From: Microbacterium oxydans
GTDB taxonomy: Bacteria; Actinomycetota; Actinomycetes; Actinomycetales; Microbacteriaceae
DNA length: 64,000 bases
Reading direction: 5' to 3'
Assembly (NCBI RefSeq): GCF_026559675.1
Contig: NZ_CP092891.1
Span: forward strand, 1,922,001 to 1,986,000
Within the stretch, counting starts at the first letter, position 1, and the number at the start of each line of letters is the position of its first letter. Below the pieces are notes generated by a model. That model saw only the letters and a program-made list of their open reading frames with translations. It did not search any database and was not told where the DNA came from. The translations under genes were made by a program, and so were the position numbers. Below are positions 1 through 12,947 of the stretch, piece after piece.

Positions 1-751
1 GGTTGAGCTTTCGGTTACGACGGACGTCATCGATGTGGTCGCGCAGGTTGCCGCCGACCACGCCCTTGATCTCGTCGGCGCGGGCGATCAGGTCGTCGAG
101 CGAGCCGAACTGCGTGAGCCACTTGACCGCGGTCTTCTCGCCGACCTTCGGCACGCCGGGCAGGTTGTCGCTGGTCTCTCCGACGAGCGCCGCGATGTCG
201 GGGTACTGCTCCGGGCGGACGCCGTAGCGCTCCTGCACGGTCGTCGGGTCGTATCGCTTGAGCTGAGAGACGCCCTGGACCGACGGATACAGCAGCGTCA
301 CGTCGTCGTTGACGAGCTGGATGGTGTCGCGGTCGCCCGAGACGACGAGGACGTCGAAGCCCTGCTCGGCACCCTGCGACGCGAGGGTCGCGAGGATGTC
401 GTCGGCCTCGATGCCCTCCTTGGTCAGGACGGGGATGGACATCGCGGCGAGGCAGTCCTGCAGGAGCGGGATCTGCCCCTTGAACTCCTGCGGCGACTCC
501 GACCTGGTGGCCTTGTACTCCGGGTACTCGTCGGTGCGGAACGAGTGACGCGAGGTGTCGAAGGCGATGGCCAGGTGCGTCGGCTGCTCGGCCTTGATGA
601 GGTTGACCAGCATCGACAGGAAGCCGTAGATGCCGTTCGTGTGCTGGTTGTCCTTGGTCGTGAAGTTCTCCACCGGGAGGGCGAAGAAGGCACGATAGGC
701 GAGCGAGTGGCCGTCGACGACCATGAGGGTAGGCTTTGCGGAGTCCGTCAC
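1..751 (-). CDS. polA: DNA polymerase I, N-terminal part (5'-3' exonuclease domain), cut by window edge
   Basis: The visible ~250 residues form the 5' nuclease (FEN-like) domain of DNA polymerase I, which removes RNA primers and damaged 5' ends in Okazaki fragment maturation and excision repair. Visible motifs are VVDGHSLAYRAFFALP near the N-terminus, AFDTSRHSFR, the acidic EGIEADDILATLA, VVSGDRDTIQLV and GETSDNLPGVPKVGEKTA, the last being the helix-hairpin-helix type DNA-binding segment. I place the start at a GTG (749-751). A TAGGCT -10 box ends exactly six bases before it, so the mRNA may be leaderless. The gene runs off the left edge, so the 3'-5' exonuclease-like and polymerase domains are not seen. 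Family assignment is certain; the start is likely. Confidence 0.95.
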   Translation of the reverse strand, partial: MTDSAKPTLMVVDGHSLAYRAFFALPVENFTTKDNQHTNGIYGFLSMLVNLIKAEQPTHLAIAFDTSRHSFRTDEYPEYKATRSESPQEFKGQIPLLQDCLAAMSIPVLTKEGIEADDILATLASQGAEQGFDVLVVSGDRDTIQLVNDDVTLLYPSVQGVSQLKRYDPTTVQERYGVRPEQYPDIAALVGETSDNLPGVPKVGEKTAVKWLTQFGSLDDLIARADEIKGVVGGNLRDHIDDVRRNRKLN

Positions 752-757
752 CCTGTC

Positions 758-763
758 AGCCTA
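758..763 (-). promoter_or_regulatory. -10 box for leaderless polA transcript
   Basis: Minus-strand TAGGCT fits the actinobacterial -10 pattern TAnnnT. Exactly six bases (GACAGG) separate it from the polA GTG, the spacing expected when transcription begins at the start codon. No distinct -35 was identified. The same geometry recurs before several other genes in the window. Confidence 0.5.
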
Positions 764-796
764 ACGAGGACGACAGACACCCGCTGAGGAGGATGC

Positions 797-1225
797 ATGA
801 GCGACGTCGCGACGAGCGAGGGACTCGACTGGGCCACGGCCCGCGGGATGGGCGCGCTGGCCGAGAAGATGGGCATGGAGTTCGTGGAGTTCAGCGTCGA
901 TCGCTGCGTCGCGACCATGCCGGTCGAGGGGAACACGCAGCCCGTCGGCCTCATGCACGGCGGCGCATACGTGGTGCTCGGCGAATCGCTGGGGTCGATG
1001 GCCGCCAATCTGCACGCCGGAGCAGGCCGACTCGCGGTGGGCGTCGACATCAACGCCACCCACACGCGTTCAGCGACCTCCGGAGTGGTCACCGGAGTCT
1101 GCACGCCCGTGCACCTCGGGCGCAGCATCACCGTCCACGAGATCGTGGTGACCGACGATCAGGGCCGACGGTGCTCGACGATCCGGATCACGAACATGAT
1201 CAAGGACCTTCCCGCCGCGAGCTGA
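797..1225 (+). CDS. PaaI-type hotdog-fold thioesterase
   Basis: A 142-residue protein of the hotdog thioesterase superfamily (PaaI/YdiI/EntH group), expected to hydrolyse acyl-CoA thioesters in the cytoplasm. The diagnostic stretch is QPVGLMHGGAYVVLGESLGS: the HGG turn followed by the central helix with an acidic residue (E near residue 63) typical of the catalytic base in this group. The later GVDINATHTRSA resembles the VEIKANYLRP-like strand of PaaI proteins. Start ATG follows GAGGAGG. It is divergent from polA and its 3' end overlaps the convergent GNAT gene by 26 bases. Substrate cannot be read from sequence; a menaquinone-pathway DHNA-CoA thioesterase is one possibility. Confidence 0.88.
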   Translation: MSDVATSEGLDWATARGMGALAEKMGMEFVEFSVDRCVATMPVEGNTQPVGLMHGGAYVVLGESLGSMAANLHAGAGRLAVGVDINATHTRSATSGVVTGVCTPVHLGRSITVHEIVVTDDQGRRCSTIRITNMIKDLPAAS

Positions 1226-1763
1226 GCGGTTGCTCCAGCAGCAGCTGGAACAGCAGGTGGTCCTGCCACTCCCCCGCGATGCGTAGATACTTCGGCGCGA
1301 GCCCGATGCGCTCGAAGCCGTTGCCGTGCAGCACCCGCTGGGATCCGACGTTGTGAAGAAGTGTGGCCGCCTGCATCCGGTGGAGCCGCAGCTCATCCTG
1401 TGCGTACTCCGCGGTGCGTGCGACGGCGCGGCTCGCGAGTCCCCGTCGCAGCCGGGACGCTCCGACCCAGTAGCCGAGATCGGCGCTCCAGAACGCCCCG
1501 CGGACGATGTTGTTGATGTTCATCCGCCCGCGGATCTCGCCGTCGTCGGACTCGATCACGAATCGGACGCTCCGTCCGGCAGCGGCGTCATCCACGCACT
1601 GCTGCGCGTGCTGCTCCTGGGATGCCTCCGTGAAGAAGCTCTCATCGCGCGTCGGCTCCCAGGGCGCGAGATGCTCCCGGTTCTCCGAGTAGGCGCGTGC
1701 GAGGGCGGCCCCGTCGCCGAGGCGGACCGGCCGCAGGATGTGCTCCGAGTCGAGTCGGAACAC
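1200..1763 (-). CDS. GNAT family N-acetyltransferase, RimJ/RimL type
   Basis: A 187-residue acetyl-CoA dependent N-acetyltransferase of the RimJ/RimL branch, whose members acetylate protein N-termini or small amines. Seen: an N-terminal LRPVRLGDGAALARAYSENR, LAPWEPTRDESFF typical of RimJ-like proteins, the beta-bulge DLGYWVGASRLRRGLASRAV carrying the acetyl-CoA loop (a variant of RxxGxA), and RMQAATLLHNVGSQRVLHGN with the late NxxSxxV-like helix. The start is GTG at 1761-1763, four bases after the stop of the ANTAR regulator gene, so the two are probably co-transcribed. Whether it modifies a ribosomal protein or something else is unknown. Confidence 0.85.
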   Translation of the reverse strand: MFRLDSEHILRPVRLGDGAALARAYSENREHLAPWEPTRDESFFTEASQEQHAQQCVDDAAAGRSVRFVIESDDGEIRGRMNINNIVRGAFWSADLGYWVGASRLRRGLASRAVARTAEYAQDELRLHRMQAATLLHNVGSQRVLHGNGFERIGLAPKYLRIAGEWQDHLLFQLLLEQPLSSRREGP

Positions 1764-1767
1764 CGCT

Positions 1768-2388
1768 CTACTTCTTGGGAGCGAGCTGCTCGATGATCGC
1801 CTTGGCGACGTCCTGCATCGTCAGACGGCGGTCCATGGACGCCTTCTGGATCCAGCGGAACGCCTCGGGCTCGCTCAGGCCCATCTTCTCGTTGAGCAGG
1901 CCCTTGGCCCGGTCGACGAGCTTGCGGGTCTCGAAGCGCTCGACCATGTCGGCGACCTCGGCCTCGAGCGTGATGATCTGCTCGTGACGGGCCAGGGCGA
2001 TCTCGATCGCGGGGAGGAGATCGTTCGGGGTGAACGGCTTCACGACGTAGGCGAGAGCGCCGGCCTCGCTGGCGCGCTCCACGAGCTCCTTCTGGCTGAA
2101 CGCCGTGAGGAGGACGACGGGTGCGATGTTGCCCTTGTGCAGCTTCTCGGCCGCGCTGATGCCGTCGAGCTGCGGCATCTTGACGTCCATGATGACCAGG
2201 TCGGGTCGCAGCTCGGTCGCGAGTGCGACGGCGGTCTCTCCATCACCGGCCTCGCCGACGACATCGAAGCCGTTGTCGCGGAGGATCTCGACGATGTCGA
2301 GACGGATCAGCGATTCGTCTTCGGCGACGACGACGCGTCGGGGTGCGGATGACGTGGGCTGCTCAGCCTGTTCTTCGTGCTCGGTCAC
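1768..2388 (-). CDS. pdtaR: ANTAR-domain response regulator (PdtaR/Rv1626-like)
   Basis: A 206-residue two-domain response regulator. The receiver domain (about residues 17-130) has the acidic pair E23/D24, phospho-acceptor D68 in VIMDVKMPQLDG, T95 and K117 in VVKPF. The C-terminal ANTAR domain (about 140-201) contains the KLVDRAKGLLNEKMGLSEPEAF pattern split here by its conserved alanine and glycine; ANTAR domains bind dual hexaloop RNA hairpins and prevent transcription termination. It is closest to the actinobacterial PdtaR (Rv1626) family, which pairs with a PdtaS-type histidine kinase. No kinase lies in the window. GTG start; a TAGGAT box ends six bases before it. Symbol given by family resemblance. 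Confidence 0.9.
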   Translation of the reverse strand: MTEHEEQAEQPTSSAPRRVVVAEDESLIRLDIVEILRDNGFDVVGEAGDGETAVALATELRPDLVIMDVKMPQLDGISAAEKLHKGNIAPVVLLTAFSQKELVERASEAGALAYVVKPFTPNDLLPAIEIALARHEQIITLEAEVADMVERFETRKLVDRAKGLLNEKMGLSEPEAFRWIQKASMDRRLTMQDVAKAIIEQLAPKK

Positions 2389-2394
2389 AGAACC

Positions 2395-2400
2395 ATCCTA
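2395..2400 (-). promoter_or_regulatory. -10 box for leaderless ANTAR-regulator transcript
   Basis: Minus-strand TAGGAT fits TAnnnT and lies exactly six bases (GGTTCT) before the GTG at 2386-2388. No ribosome-binding site fits between them, which favours transcription starting at the start codon. Confidence 0.5.
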
Positions 2401-2489
2401 GTGGAGTGCCCCTGTCAGCAGGCCGTAGGCGGTCGGCGCGGACGAATCCCGTCCGCCCCCTGCGCTACAGTCGTAGACGCGACACACGA

Positions 2490-2572
2490 GCCGGCGTGGC
2501 GGAATGGCAGACGCGGAGCACTCAAAATGCTTTGTCCGAAAGGGCGTGTGGGTTCGAGTCCCACCGCCGGCA
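2490..2572 (+). tRNA. tRNA-Leu (anticodon CAA)
   Basis: Type II tRNA of 83 bases. The acceptor arms GCCGGCG (2490-2496) and CGCCGGC (2565-2571) pair fully, the discriminator is A, and CCA is not encoded. The anticodon stem GAGCA/TGCTT encloses the loop CTCAAAA, giving anticodon CAA, which reads UUG. A long variable arm with TCC/GGG pairing and the T-arm GTGGG-TTCGAGT-CCCAC confirm a leucine tRNA. It is one of very few plus-strand genes here. Confidence 0.97.
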
Positions 2573-2688
2573 CCCTCCATCGACGTCTGTCGTCCCCGGT
2601 CCCGTGAACGGCAGCAGCGCGGCGGCCGGAGGAAGCCCACGCAGGCGGAGGACGCTCAGGCAGGCGTCGGCGGCTGACCCCGTCACCG

Positions 2689-3345
2689 CTACTCGGCGAG
2701 AACGGCGAGCTCCGCCAGCACCCGGGGATGCGCGAGGATCCGGAAGTGGCCACCGGTGTCGAGGCGCACGTTCTTGGCGCCGGCCAGTTCGCTCCCCTCG
2801 GGGATGTGCGGGTCGAACGCCGCGTAGATCGACACGATCCGCTCGTTGATCGTCAGCTGTCGCGCGAGACCCACGATGGACGGGGCCTCCGGCGAGAACT
2901 CGCGGAGGGTGCGGGACAACATGAGCCGCGCGTAGCGTGAGCCCCCGAACGGCGTCGCGATCGCCAGCATGGAGCGGACCCTCTCCCCCGCAGCCCCGGT
3001 CATGACGAGCTTCCCGGCGAGCCCGCCCTTGCTGTGCGCGACCAGGATCACGTCGGTCAAGCCGCGCTGCTCCAGGAAATCGGCCACCGCCACGGCCATG
3101 TCCGCCACCGGGCGCTGATTGCGTGCGAGGGCGTCGACGACGTGGACGGGGTGTCCGCGTTCGTGGAGAGCCGTGACGAGCGGCTGCATGAACTTCCACG
3201 TCTCGTACACCCCGGGGAGGACCACGATGTGCGGACCGTCACCGGACGCGAGGGAGGCGGGGTCGGTGCGATCGAAGAGGGCACGAAGCTGCCAGGAGCC
3301 CGCGTAGACGTAGTCGGCGATCCACCAGCCCGCCTTCCTCAGCAC
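2689..3345 (-). CDS. alpha/beta hydrolase (lipase/esterase-like)
   Basis: About 218 residues with an alpha/beta-hydrolase fold. The strand VVLPGVYETW forms the oxyanion-loop region. The nucleophile elbow is VILVAHSKGGLAGK, where the usual GxSxG is AHSKG, so the first glycine is alanine. Later, a DPHIPEGS-like acid segment and NVRLDTGGHFRILAHP supply plausible Asp and His of the triad. I chose the GTG at 3343-3345 because an in-frame start further upstream would run through the pyk terminator; GGGGGAG lies 12 bases upstream, which is rather far. Substrate unknown; related proteins are annotated as triacylglycerol lipase-like hydrolases. Confidence 0.75.
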   Translation of the reverse strand: MLRKAGWWIADYVYAGSWQLRALFDRTDPASLASGDGPHIVVLPGVYETWKFMQPLVTALHERGHPVHVVDALARNQRPVADMAVAVADFLEQRGLTDVILVAHSKGGLAGKLVMTGAAGERVRSMLAIATPFGGSRYARLMLSRTLREFSPEAPSIVGLARQLTINERIVSIYAAFDPHIPEGSELAGAKNVRLDTGGHFRILAHPRVLAELAVLAE

Positions 3346-3410
3346 GCCGATGACGTGCTCCCCCGACGACGATGCAGATCCATGACTGAAAGCTACCCGA
3401 CGCGCACGAC

Positions 3411-3442
3411 AGAGGGGGCGGAGCCGAAGCCCCACCCCCTCT
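3411..3442 (-). terminator. Hairpin terminator after pyk
   Basis: AGAGGGGG (3411-3418) pairs with CCCCCTCT (3435-3442) around a GC-rich interior that can pair further. It lies 13 bases past the pyk stop and before the hydrolase gene. There is no clear T-run, which is common in actinobacterial terminators. Confidence 0.65.
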
Positions 3443-3454
3443 GGATGCTGTACG

Positions 3455-4903
3455 TCAGACGCCGGCCTTGTAGATCGGTGCCGCGCCGCGGATCGCATCG
3501 CCGACCTTGTGCACGCGAAGGTCGTTCGTCGATCCGATGATTCCGGGAGGGGAACCGGAGATCACGACGACCTTGTCGCCTTCGGCGGCGAGGCCGTTTC
3601 CGAGCAGATACTCGTCGACCTGGTGATACATCAGGTCGGTGTGCTGCACCATGTCGACGAGCGTCGAGCGGATGCCCCACGTGAGCGCCATGCGACGGCG
3701 GATGCCGGGCTCCGGCGTGAACGCGATCATCGGGATGCGCGACCGCAGACGCGAGAGACGGCGAGCGGAGTCGCCCGACTGCGTGAACACGCAGAGGAAC
3801 TTCGCGTCGACGAACTCGGCGACCTCGAGGGCGGCGAGGGTGATCGCACCACCCTGGGTGCGGGGCTTGCTCGTGAGCGGCGCGATGCGCTCCAGGCCGT
3901 GCTCCTCGGTCGACTCGATGATGCGGGCCATCGTCTCGACCACGACGACCGGGTAGTCGCCGACGGACGTCTCGCCGGACAGCATGACGGCGTCTGCACC
4001 GTCGAGGACGGCGTTCGCGACATCCGAGGTCTCGGCGCGCGTCGGCACCGGGCTGTTGATCATCGACTCGAGCATCTGGGTCGCCACGATGACGGGCTTC
4101 GCGTTGCGACGAGCGAGCTCGACCGCGCGCTTCTGCACGATCGGCACGGCCTCGAGCGGCAGCTCAACGCCCAGGTCGCCACGGGCGACCATGATCGCGT
4201 CGAACGCGTCGACGATCTCCTCGAGCGCCTCGACGGCCTGCGGCTTCTCGACCTTGGCGATGACGGGGACCTTCACGCCCTCCTCGGCCATGATCTCGTG
4301 CACGCGGGTGACGTCGGCCGCGTTGCGGACGAACGACAGCGCGATCAGGTCGGCGCCGATGCGCAGACCCCAGCGCAGGTCATCCTCGTCCTTCTCGCTC
4401 AGGGCGGGCACGTTCACCGCGACGCCCGGGAGGTTGATGCCCTTGTTGTTGGACACGGCACCGGCGACGATGACCTTCGTCGTGACGGTGACGCCGTCGG
4501 TCTCCACGACCTCGACGCGGACCTTGCCGTCGTCGATCAGGAGGAAGTCACCGGGCCGGACGTCCTGCGGCAGTCCCTTGAAGGTCGTTCCGCAGATCTC
4601 CTTGTTGCCGATGATGTCTTCGGTGGTGATCTTGAAGATGTCGCCCTTCGCGAGCTCGTACGGGCCGTCCTCGAACTTGCCGAGACGGATCTTCGGACCC
4701 TGCAGGTCCACGAGGATCGCGACGGGACGGCCGGCGTCCTCCGCCGCGCGACGCACGTTGGCGTAGTTGTTCTCGTGCACGGAGTAGTCACCGTGGCTGA
4801 GGTTCAGTCGCGCAACGTCCACCCCCGCATCGATCAGTGCGCGCACCGTCTCATACGTGGAAGTTGCGGGGCCCAAGGTGGCGACGATTTTCGCGCGTCT
4901 CAA
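3455..4903 (-). CDS. pyk: Pyruvate kinase
   Basis: A 482-residue cytoplasmic enzyme of normal length that converts phosphoenolpyruvate and ADP to pyruvate and ATP, the last step of glycolysis. Visible hallmarks are KIVATLGPATSTYETVRALI with RLNLSHG at the N-terminus, the catalytic KVEKPQAVEALEEIVD, the cation/PEP-binding MVARGDLGVELPLEAVP, TQMLESMI, and LSGETSVGDYPV. The regulatory C-terminal domain follows. The start codon is TTG (4901-4903) with GGAG six bases upstream; no nearby ATG or GTG fits. It follows gltD by 57 bases on the same strand and is ended by a hairpin terminator. Confidence 0.97.
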   Translation of the reverse strand: MRRAKIVATLGPATSTYETVRALIDAGVDVARLNLSHGDYSVHENNYANVRRAAEDAGRPVAILVDLQGPKIRLGKFEDGPYELAKGDIFKITTEDIIGNKEICGTTFKGLPQDVRPGDFLLIDDGKVRVEVVETDGVTVTTKVIVAGAVSNNKGINLPGVAVNVPALSEKDEDDLRWGLRIGADLIALSFVRNAADVTRVHEIMAEEGVKVPVIAKVEKPQAVEALEEIVDAFDAIMVARGDLGVELPLEAVPIVQKRAVELARRNAKPVIVATQMLESMINSPVPTRAETSDVANAVLDGADAVMLSGETSVGDYPVVVVETMARIIESTEEHGLERIAPLTSKPRTQGGAITLAALEVAEFVDAKFLCVFTQSGDSARRLSRLRSRIPMIAFTPEPGIRRRMALTWGIRSTLVDMVQHTDLMYHQVDEYLLGNGLAAEGDKVVVISGSPPGIIGSTNDLRVHKVGDAIRGAAPIYKAGV

Positions 4904-4960
4904 CAGATACTCCAGGGTAGAAATGGGGGATGTAAATCAGGCGACGGTGCCGGCCTCAGC

Positions 4961-6419
4961 CTACGCGGGCTGGAGGCCGATCGCGACATCGCTCGGGCGA
5001 ACCGGCTCGGGGAGCACGGTGGTTCCCATCAGGAACCGGTCGACATTCGCCGCCGCCGCACGTCCTTCCGCGATGGCCCACACGATGAGCGACTGTCCAC
5101 GACCCGCGTCGCCGGCGACGAACACGCCCGGAACCGTCGACTCGTACGTGGCATCGCGGCGGAAGGAGCCACGGTCGGTGACCTGCGGAAGCGTCTCCTC
5201 GGTGTAGCCGTCCTGCTCCGGACCGGTGAAGCCCATGGCGATCAGGATGAGGTCGGCCGGGATCTCCCGCTCGGTGCCGCTCTTGGGAACGCGTCGTCCG
5301 TCGATGTACTCGGTCTCGGCGACACGCAGTGCGCGGACCTCGCCGACCTCGTTGGCGAGGAACTCGACGGTCGACGCGAGGAAGACCCGCTCGCCACCTT
5401 CCTCATGCGCAGAGGACACCTCGAACAGGGTCGGCATCATGGGCCACGGCTGGTGGTCGGGACGGGCGTCGCCCGGCTGCTTGCCGATCGCGAGGTTGGT
5501 GACGCTGAGCGCCCCCTGACGGTGTGCGGTGCCGATGCAGTCCGCACCGGTGTCGCCGCCGCCGATCACGATGACGTGCTTGCCCTCCGCGCTGATCTGG
5601 TCGGGAACCTTGTCCCCCGCCACGGCGTGGTTCGACTCCACCAGGTACTCCATGGCGAAGTGCACGCCGTCGAGGTCGCGGCCGGGGATGGCCAGGTCGC
5701 GCGGCACGGTGGAGCCGGTCGCGATGACGACCGCGTCGTACCGGGCGCGCAGGTCGGCCCAGGAGATGTCCTTGCCGATCTCGACGCCCGCACGGAAGCG
5801 GGTGCCCTCCTCCTGCATCTGGCGCAGACGAGACTCGAGCTGCGTCTTCTCCATCTTGAAGTCCGGGATGCCGTAGCGCAGGAGGCCGCCGATGCGGTCA
5901 TCGCGCTCGAACACGGCGACGGTGTGCCCGGCGCGCGTGAGCTGCTGGGCGGCAGCGAGACCCGCGGGGCCCGATCCGACGACGGCGACCGTCTTGCCGG
6001 TCAGACGCTCCGGCGGCTCGGGCTCGACCCAGCCCTTGGCGAAGGCCTCGTCGATGATCGAGACCTCGATCTGCTTGATCGTGACCGCCGGCTGGTTGAT
6101 GCCGAGGACGCACGAGCTCTCGCACGGCGCGGGGCAGAGCCGGCCCGTGAACTCCGGGAAGTTGTTCGTCGCGTGCAGACGCTCGATCGCCTCGCGGCCC
6201 TCGCCGCGCCACGTGAGGTCGTTCCACTCCGGGATCAGGTTGCCGAGCGGGCAGCCCTGATGGCAGAACGGCACACCGCAGTCCATGCAGCGGCCGGCCT
6301 GACGACGCAGGACCTGCTTGTCGCCCGGTTCGTAGACCTCTTTCCAGTCCATGATGCGCACCGGCACCGGACGTCGTGCGGGGAGTTCCCGCTCGGTCAC
6401 CTTCAGAAAGCCTTTGGGG

Positions 6420-6427
<8 letters not shown>
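4961..6427 (-). CDS. gltD: Glutamate synthase (NADPH) small subunit
   Basis: 488 residues, the beta subunit of glutamate synthase, which takes electrons from NADPH through FAD to the large subunit for making glutamate from glutamine and 2-oxoglutarate. The N-terminal cysteines [14 protein letters not shown] and [12 protein letters not shown] are ligands for the low-potential 4Fe-4S centres. The FAD-binding [15 protein letters not shown] and the NAD(P)-binding [11 protein letters not shown] follow, and [21 protein letters not shown] is the C-terminal FAD contact. The start is GTG; the last eight bases of gltB (GTGGCTGA) overlap it, so translation is coupled, as expected for subunits made in equal amounts. 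Confidence 0.97.
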
Positions 6428-10997
<4,570 letters not shown>

Positions 10998-11086
10998 CAG
11001 TTACCGTCCTCAGATCTTCGAGTGAAACCCGGGGACGACGTCGGCCCGCTCGTTCAGTGCAATGGTTCTCCCGCCACGAGGCGGCG

Positions 11087-12133
11087 TTATCGGGAGCCGT
11101 CCTCGCTCGTGGGAGCAGTGCTTGTGGCGGTGGCTCCTGCGGTGACTTCTTCGGTCGGAGGCTCGCTCACGTCCACGAAGTCAGAGGGATTGTTCTGCGA
11201 TTGTACATCAGCGTCGGGGTCGGTCTTCTCGCGGCCCGGCTGGTACGGCGAGGGCTCCAGTCCGGGGTGGCGACGCGTCTGCACGATCAGGATGGCGAGG
11301 CCGACGAGAATGCCGATGATCGCCGCCCAGACGTTGCTGCGCAGACCGAGGATGATCTCGCTCGGATCGATGCGGATGGACTCCCAGACGACGCGGCCGG
11401 CGCTGTACCAGATGAGGTAGATCGCGAACAGGCGCCCCCACTGGAAGAAGAGCTTGCGTCCGAGCCAGAGCAGGACGATGACGCCGAGACCGTTCCAGAG
11501 CACCTCGTAGAGGAAGGTCGGGTGGAACAGTGTGCCCTCGGGGAGACCCGGGGGGAACGCAGTGTTGGGCTGACCGTTCCACGGGTAGGTCGTGGGGATC
11601 TCGAGACCCCAAGGGAGGTCGGTGGGGAGTCCGAAGAGCTCGTGGTTGAACCAGTTGCCGAAGCGGCCCATGGCCTGGGCCAGCAGCAGGCCCGGCGCCA
11701 GCGCATCGGCGAAGGTCCAGAAGCGGATGCCCGTCCAGCGGCAGCCCAGGTAGGCGCCGATCGCGCCGCCGATGAGAGCTCCGAAGATCGCGATCCCGCC
11801 CTCCCAGATCGCCCAGACGGAGCCGGGTTCGAACGGGTTCCAGGTGTTCCTGCCCTCGCCGAAGTAGAAGTTCGGGTGGGTGAGCACGTGGAAGATGCGC
11901 GCGCCGATGATCGCCAGCGGCACGGCCAGGATCGAGATGTCGATGACGACCCACGGCTCCGCACCCCGCTTCGTCAGGCGGCGGTTCGTGAGGAGCGTCG
12001 CGGCGATGATGCCGGCGATGATGCACAGCGCGTAGAAGTGGATCCGTACGGGCCCGAAGTCCCAGTAAGAGCTCGGGGGGCTCGGGATGCTGGCGAGCAC
12101 GTTGGTGACGGTGCTGGGGAACGCGAGTGACAT
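11087..12133 (-). CDS. lgt: Phosphatidylglycerol--prolipoprotein diacylglyceryl transferase
   Basis: 348-residue polytopic membrane enzyme that attaches diacylglycerol to the lipobox cysteine of prolipoproteins. It has multiple hydrophobic helices, starting with IHFYALCIIAGIIAATLLTN. The family signature is AQAMGRFGNWFNHELFG, containing the Lgt arginine and asparagine motif. The C-terminal ~50 residues are hydrophilic and Thr/Glu/Asp-rich, a tail common in actinobacterial Lgt. The ATG at 12131-12133 begins ten bases past the trpA stop. An upstream in-frame start would overlap trpA and is rejected. Position after trpA matches Mycobacterium tuberculosis gene order. A TAGAAT box lies seven bases before the ATG. 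Confidence 0.95.
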   Translation of the reverse strand: MSLAFPSTVTNVLASIPSPPSSYWDFGPVRIHFYALCIIAGIIAATLLTNRRLTKRGAEPWVVIDISILAVPLAIIGARIFHVLTHPNFYFGEGRNTWNPFEPGSVWAIWEGGIAIFGALIGGAIGAYLGCRWTGIRFWTFADALAPGLLLAQAMGRFGNWFNHELFGLPTDLPWGLEIPTTYPWNGQPNTAFPPGLPEGTLFHPTFLYEVLWNGLGVIVLLWLGRKLFFQWGRLFAIYLIWYSAGRVVWESIRIDPSEIILGLRSNVWAAIIGILVGLAILIVQTRRHPGLEPSPYQPGREKTDPDADVQSQNNPSDFVDVSEPPTEEVTAGATATSTAPTSEDGSR

Positions 12134-12140
12134 GAGTGCG

Positions 12141-12146
12141 ATTCTA
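12141..12146 (-). promoter_or_regulatory. Possible -10 box for leaderless lgt transcript
   Basis: Minus-strand TAGAAT, overlapping the trpA stop region, stands seven bases before the lgt ATG. It would give lgt its own start-codon-initiated transcript in addition to read-through from trpA. Confidence 0.4.
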
Positions 12147-12947
12147 GTTCTCGGGATCGGGGCGGGCCGACGAGGTGCCGGCTGCCAGGTTTCGGGTGAC
12201 CTCGGCGAGGGCGGGGACACCGCCGTCACGGAGGGCGCGGACGAGTGCCGTGCCGACGATCGCGCCGTCGGCGTACTCCGACACCCCCGCGATCTGCTCG
12301 GCGGTCGAGATGCCGATGCCCACGCACGCGCGGTGGGCGCCGTGCTCGCGCAGGCGGCCGACCAGGGTGCGGGCGGCGCGGTCGAGCTCGGTGCGCTCGC
12401 CCGTGATACCCATCGTGGAGACGGTGTACACGAATCCGGTCGACGACTTCACGACCAGGTCGAGACGCTCGTCCGACGAGGTCGGGGCTGCGAGGAAGAC
12501 ACGGTCGAGGCCGGTCCGCTCGCTGGCGGCGATCCACTCCCCTGCCGCATCCGGCGTGATGTCCGGGGTGATGAGGCCCGCGCCACCCGCGGCGAGCAGG
12601 TCGTCCGCGTACCGGTCGATGCCGTACTGCATGACCGGGTTCCAGTAGGTCATCACGAGCACCGGCACGTCGGTCGCGGCCGTGATCTCGCGGATCGCGG
12701 TGAACAGGTCGGCCATCCGGAAGCCCGCGGCCAGAGCCTTGGTCGTCGCCTCCTGGATGATCGCGCCGTCCATGACCGGGTCGCTGTAGGGCGGGCCCAG
12801 CTCGATGATGTCGACGCCGTTCTCGGCCAGCGCGATGGCGGCCTGGATGCTCGTCTCCAGATCCGGGAATCCGACCGGGAGGTAACCGACGAATGCGCTG
12901 CGGCCGGCGTCCTGCGCACGCTGGATCGCCTCTTCGACGCGGCTCAT
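12144..12947 (-). CDS. trpA: Tryptophan synthase alpha subunit
   Basis: 267 residues; cleaves indole-3-glycerol phosphate to indole and glyceraldehyde 3-phosphate, passing indole to TrpB through a tunnel. Motifs: [18 protein letters not shown] at the N-terminus, [22 protein letters not shown] with catalytic Glu and Asp, [11 protein letters not shown], and [11 protein letters not shown] at the phosphate site. In the ELGPPYSDP segment most family members read ELGvPFSDP, so the GPP is a small variation. The ATG overlaps the trpB stop by four bases (ATGA), indicating translational coupling. Confidence 0.97.
   Translation of the reverse strand: MSRVEEAIQRAQDAGRSAFVGYLPVGFPDLETSIQAAIALAENGVDIIELGPPYSDPVMDGAIIQEATTKALAAGFRMADLFTAIREITAATDVPVLVMTYWNPVMQYGIDRYADDLLAAGGAGLITPDITPDAAGEWIAASERTGLDRVFLAAPTSSDERLDLVVKSSTGFVYTVSTMGITGERTELDRAARTLVGRLREHGAHRACVGIGISTAEQIAGVSEYADGAIVGTALVRALRDGGVPALAEVTRNLAAGTSSARPDPEN

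Noticed and set aside
11071..11084. CCGCC/GGCGG hairpin between lgt and gltB
   Set aside because: Only five pairs, no T-run; too weak to call a terminator in DNA this GC-rich.
10998..11086. Possible GlnR box before gltB
   Set aside because: A GAAAC half-site and a GTAAC half-site occur, but neither has its partner at six bases.
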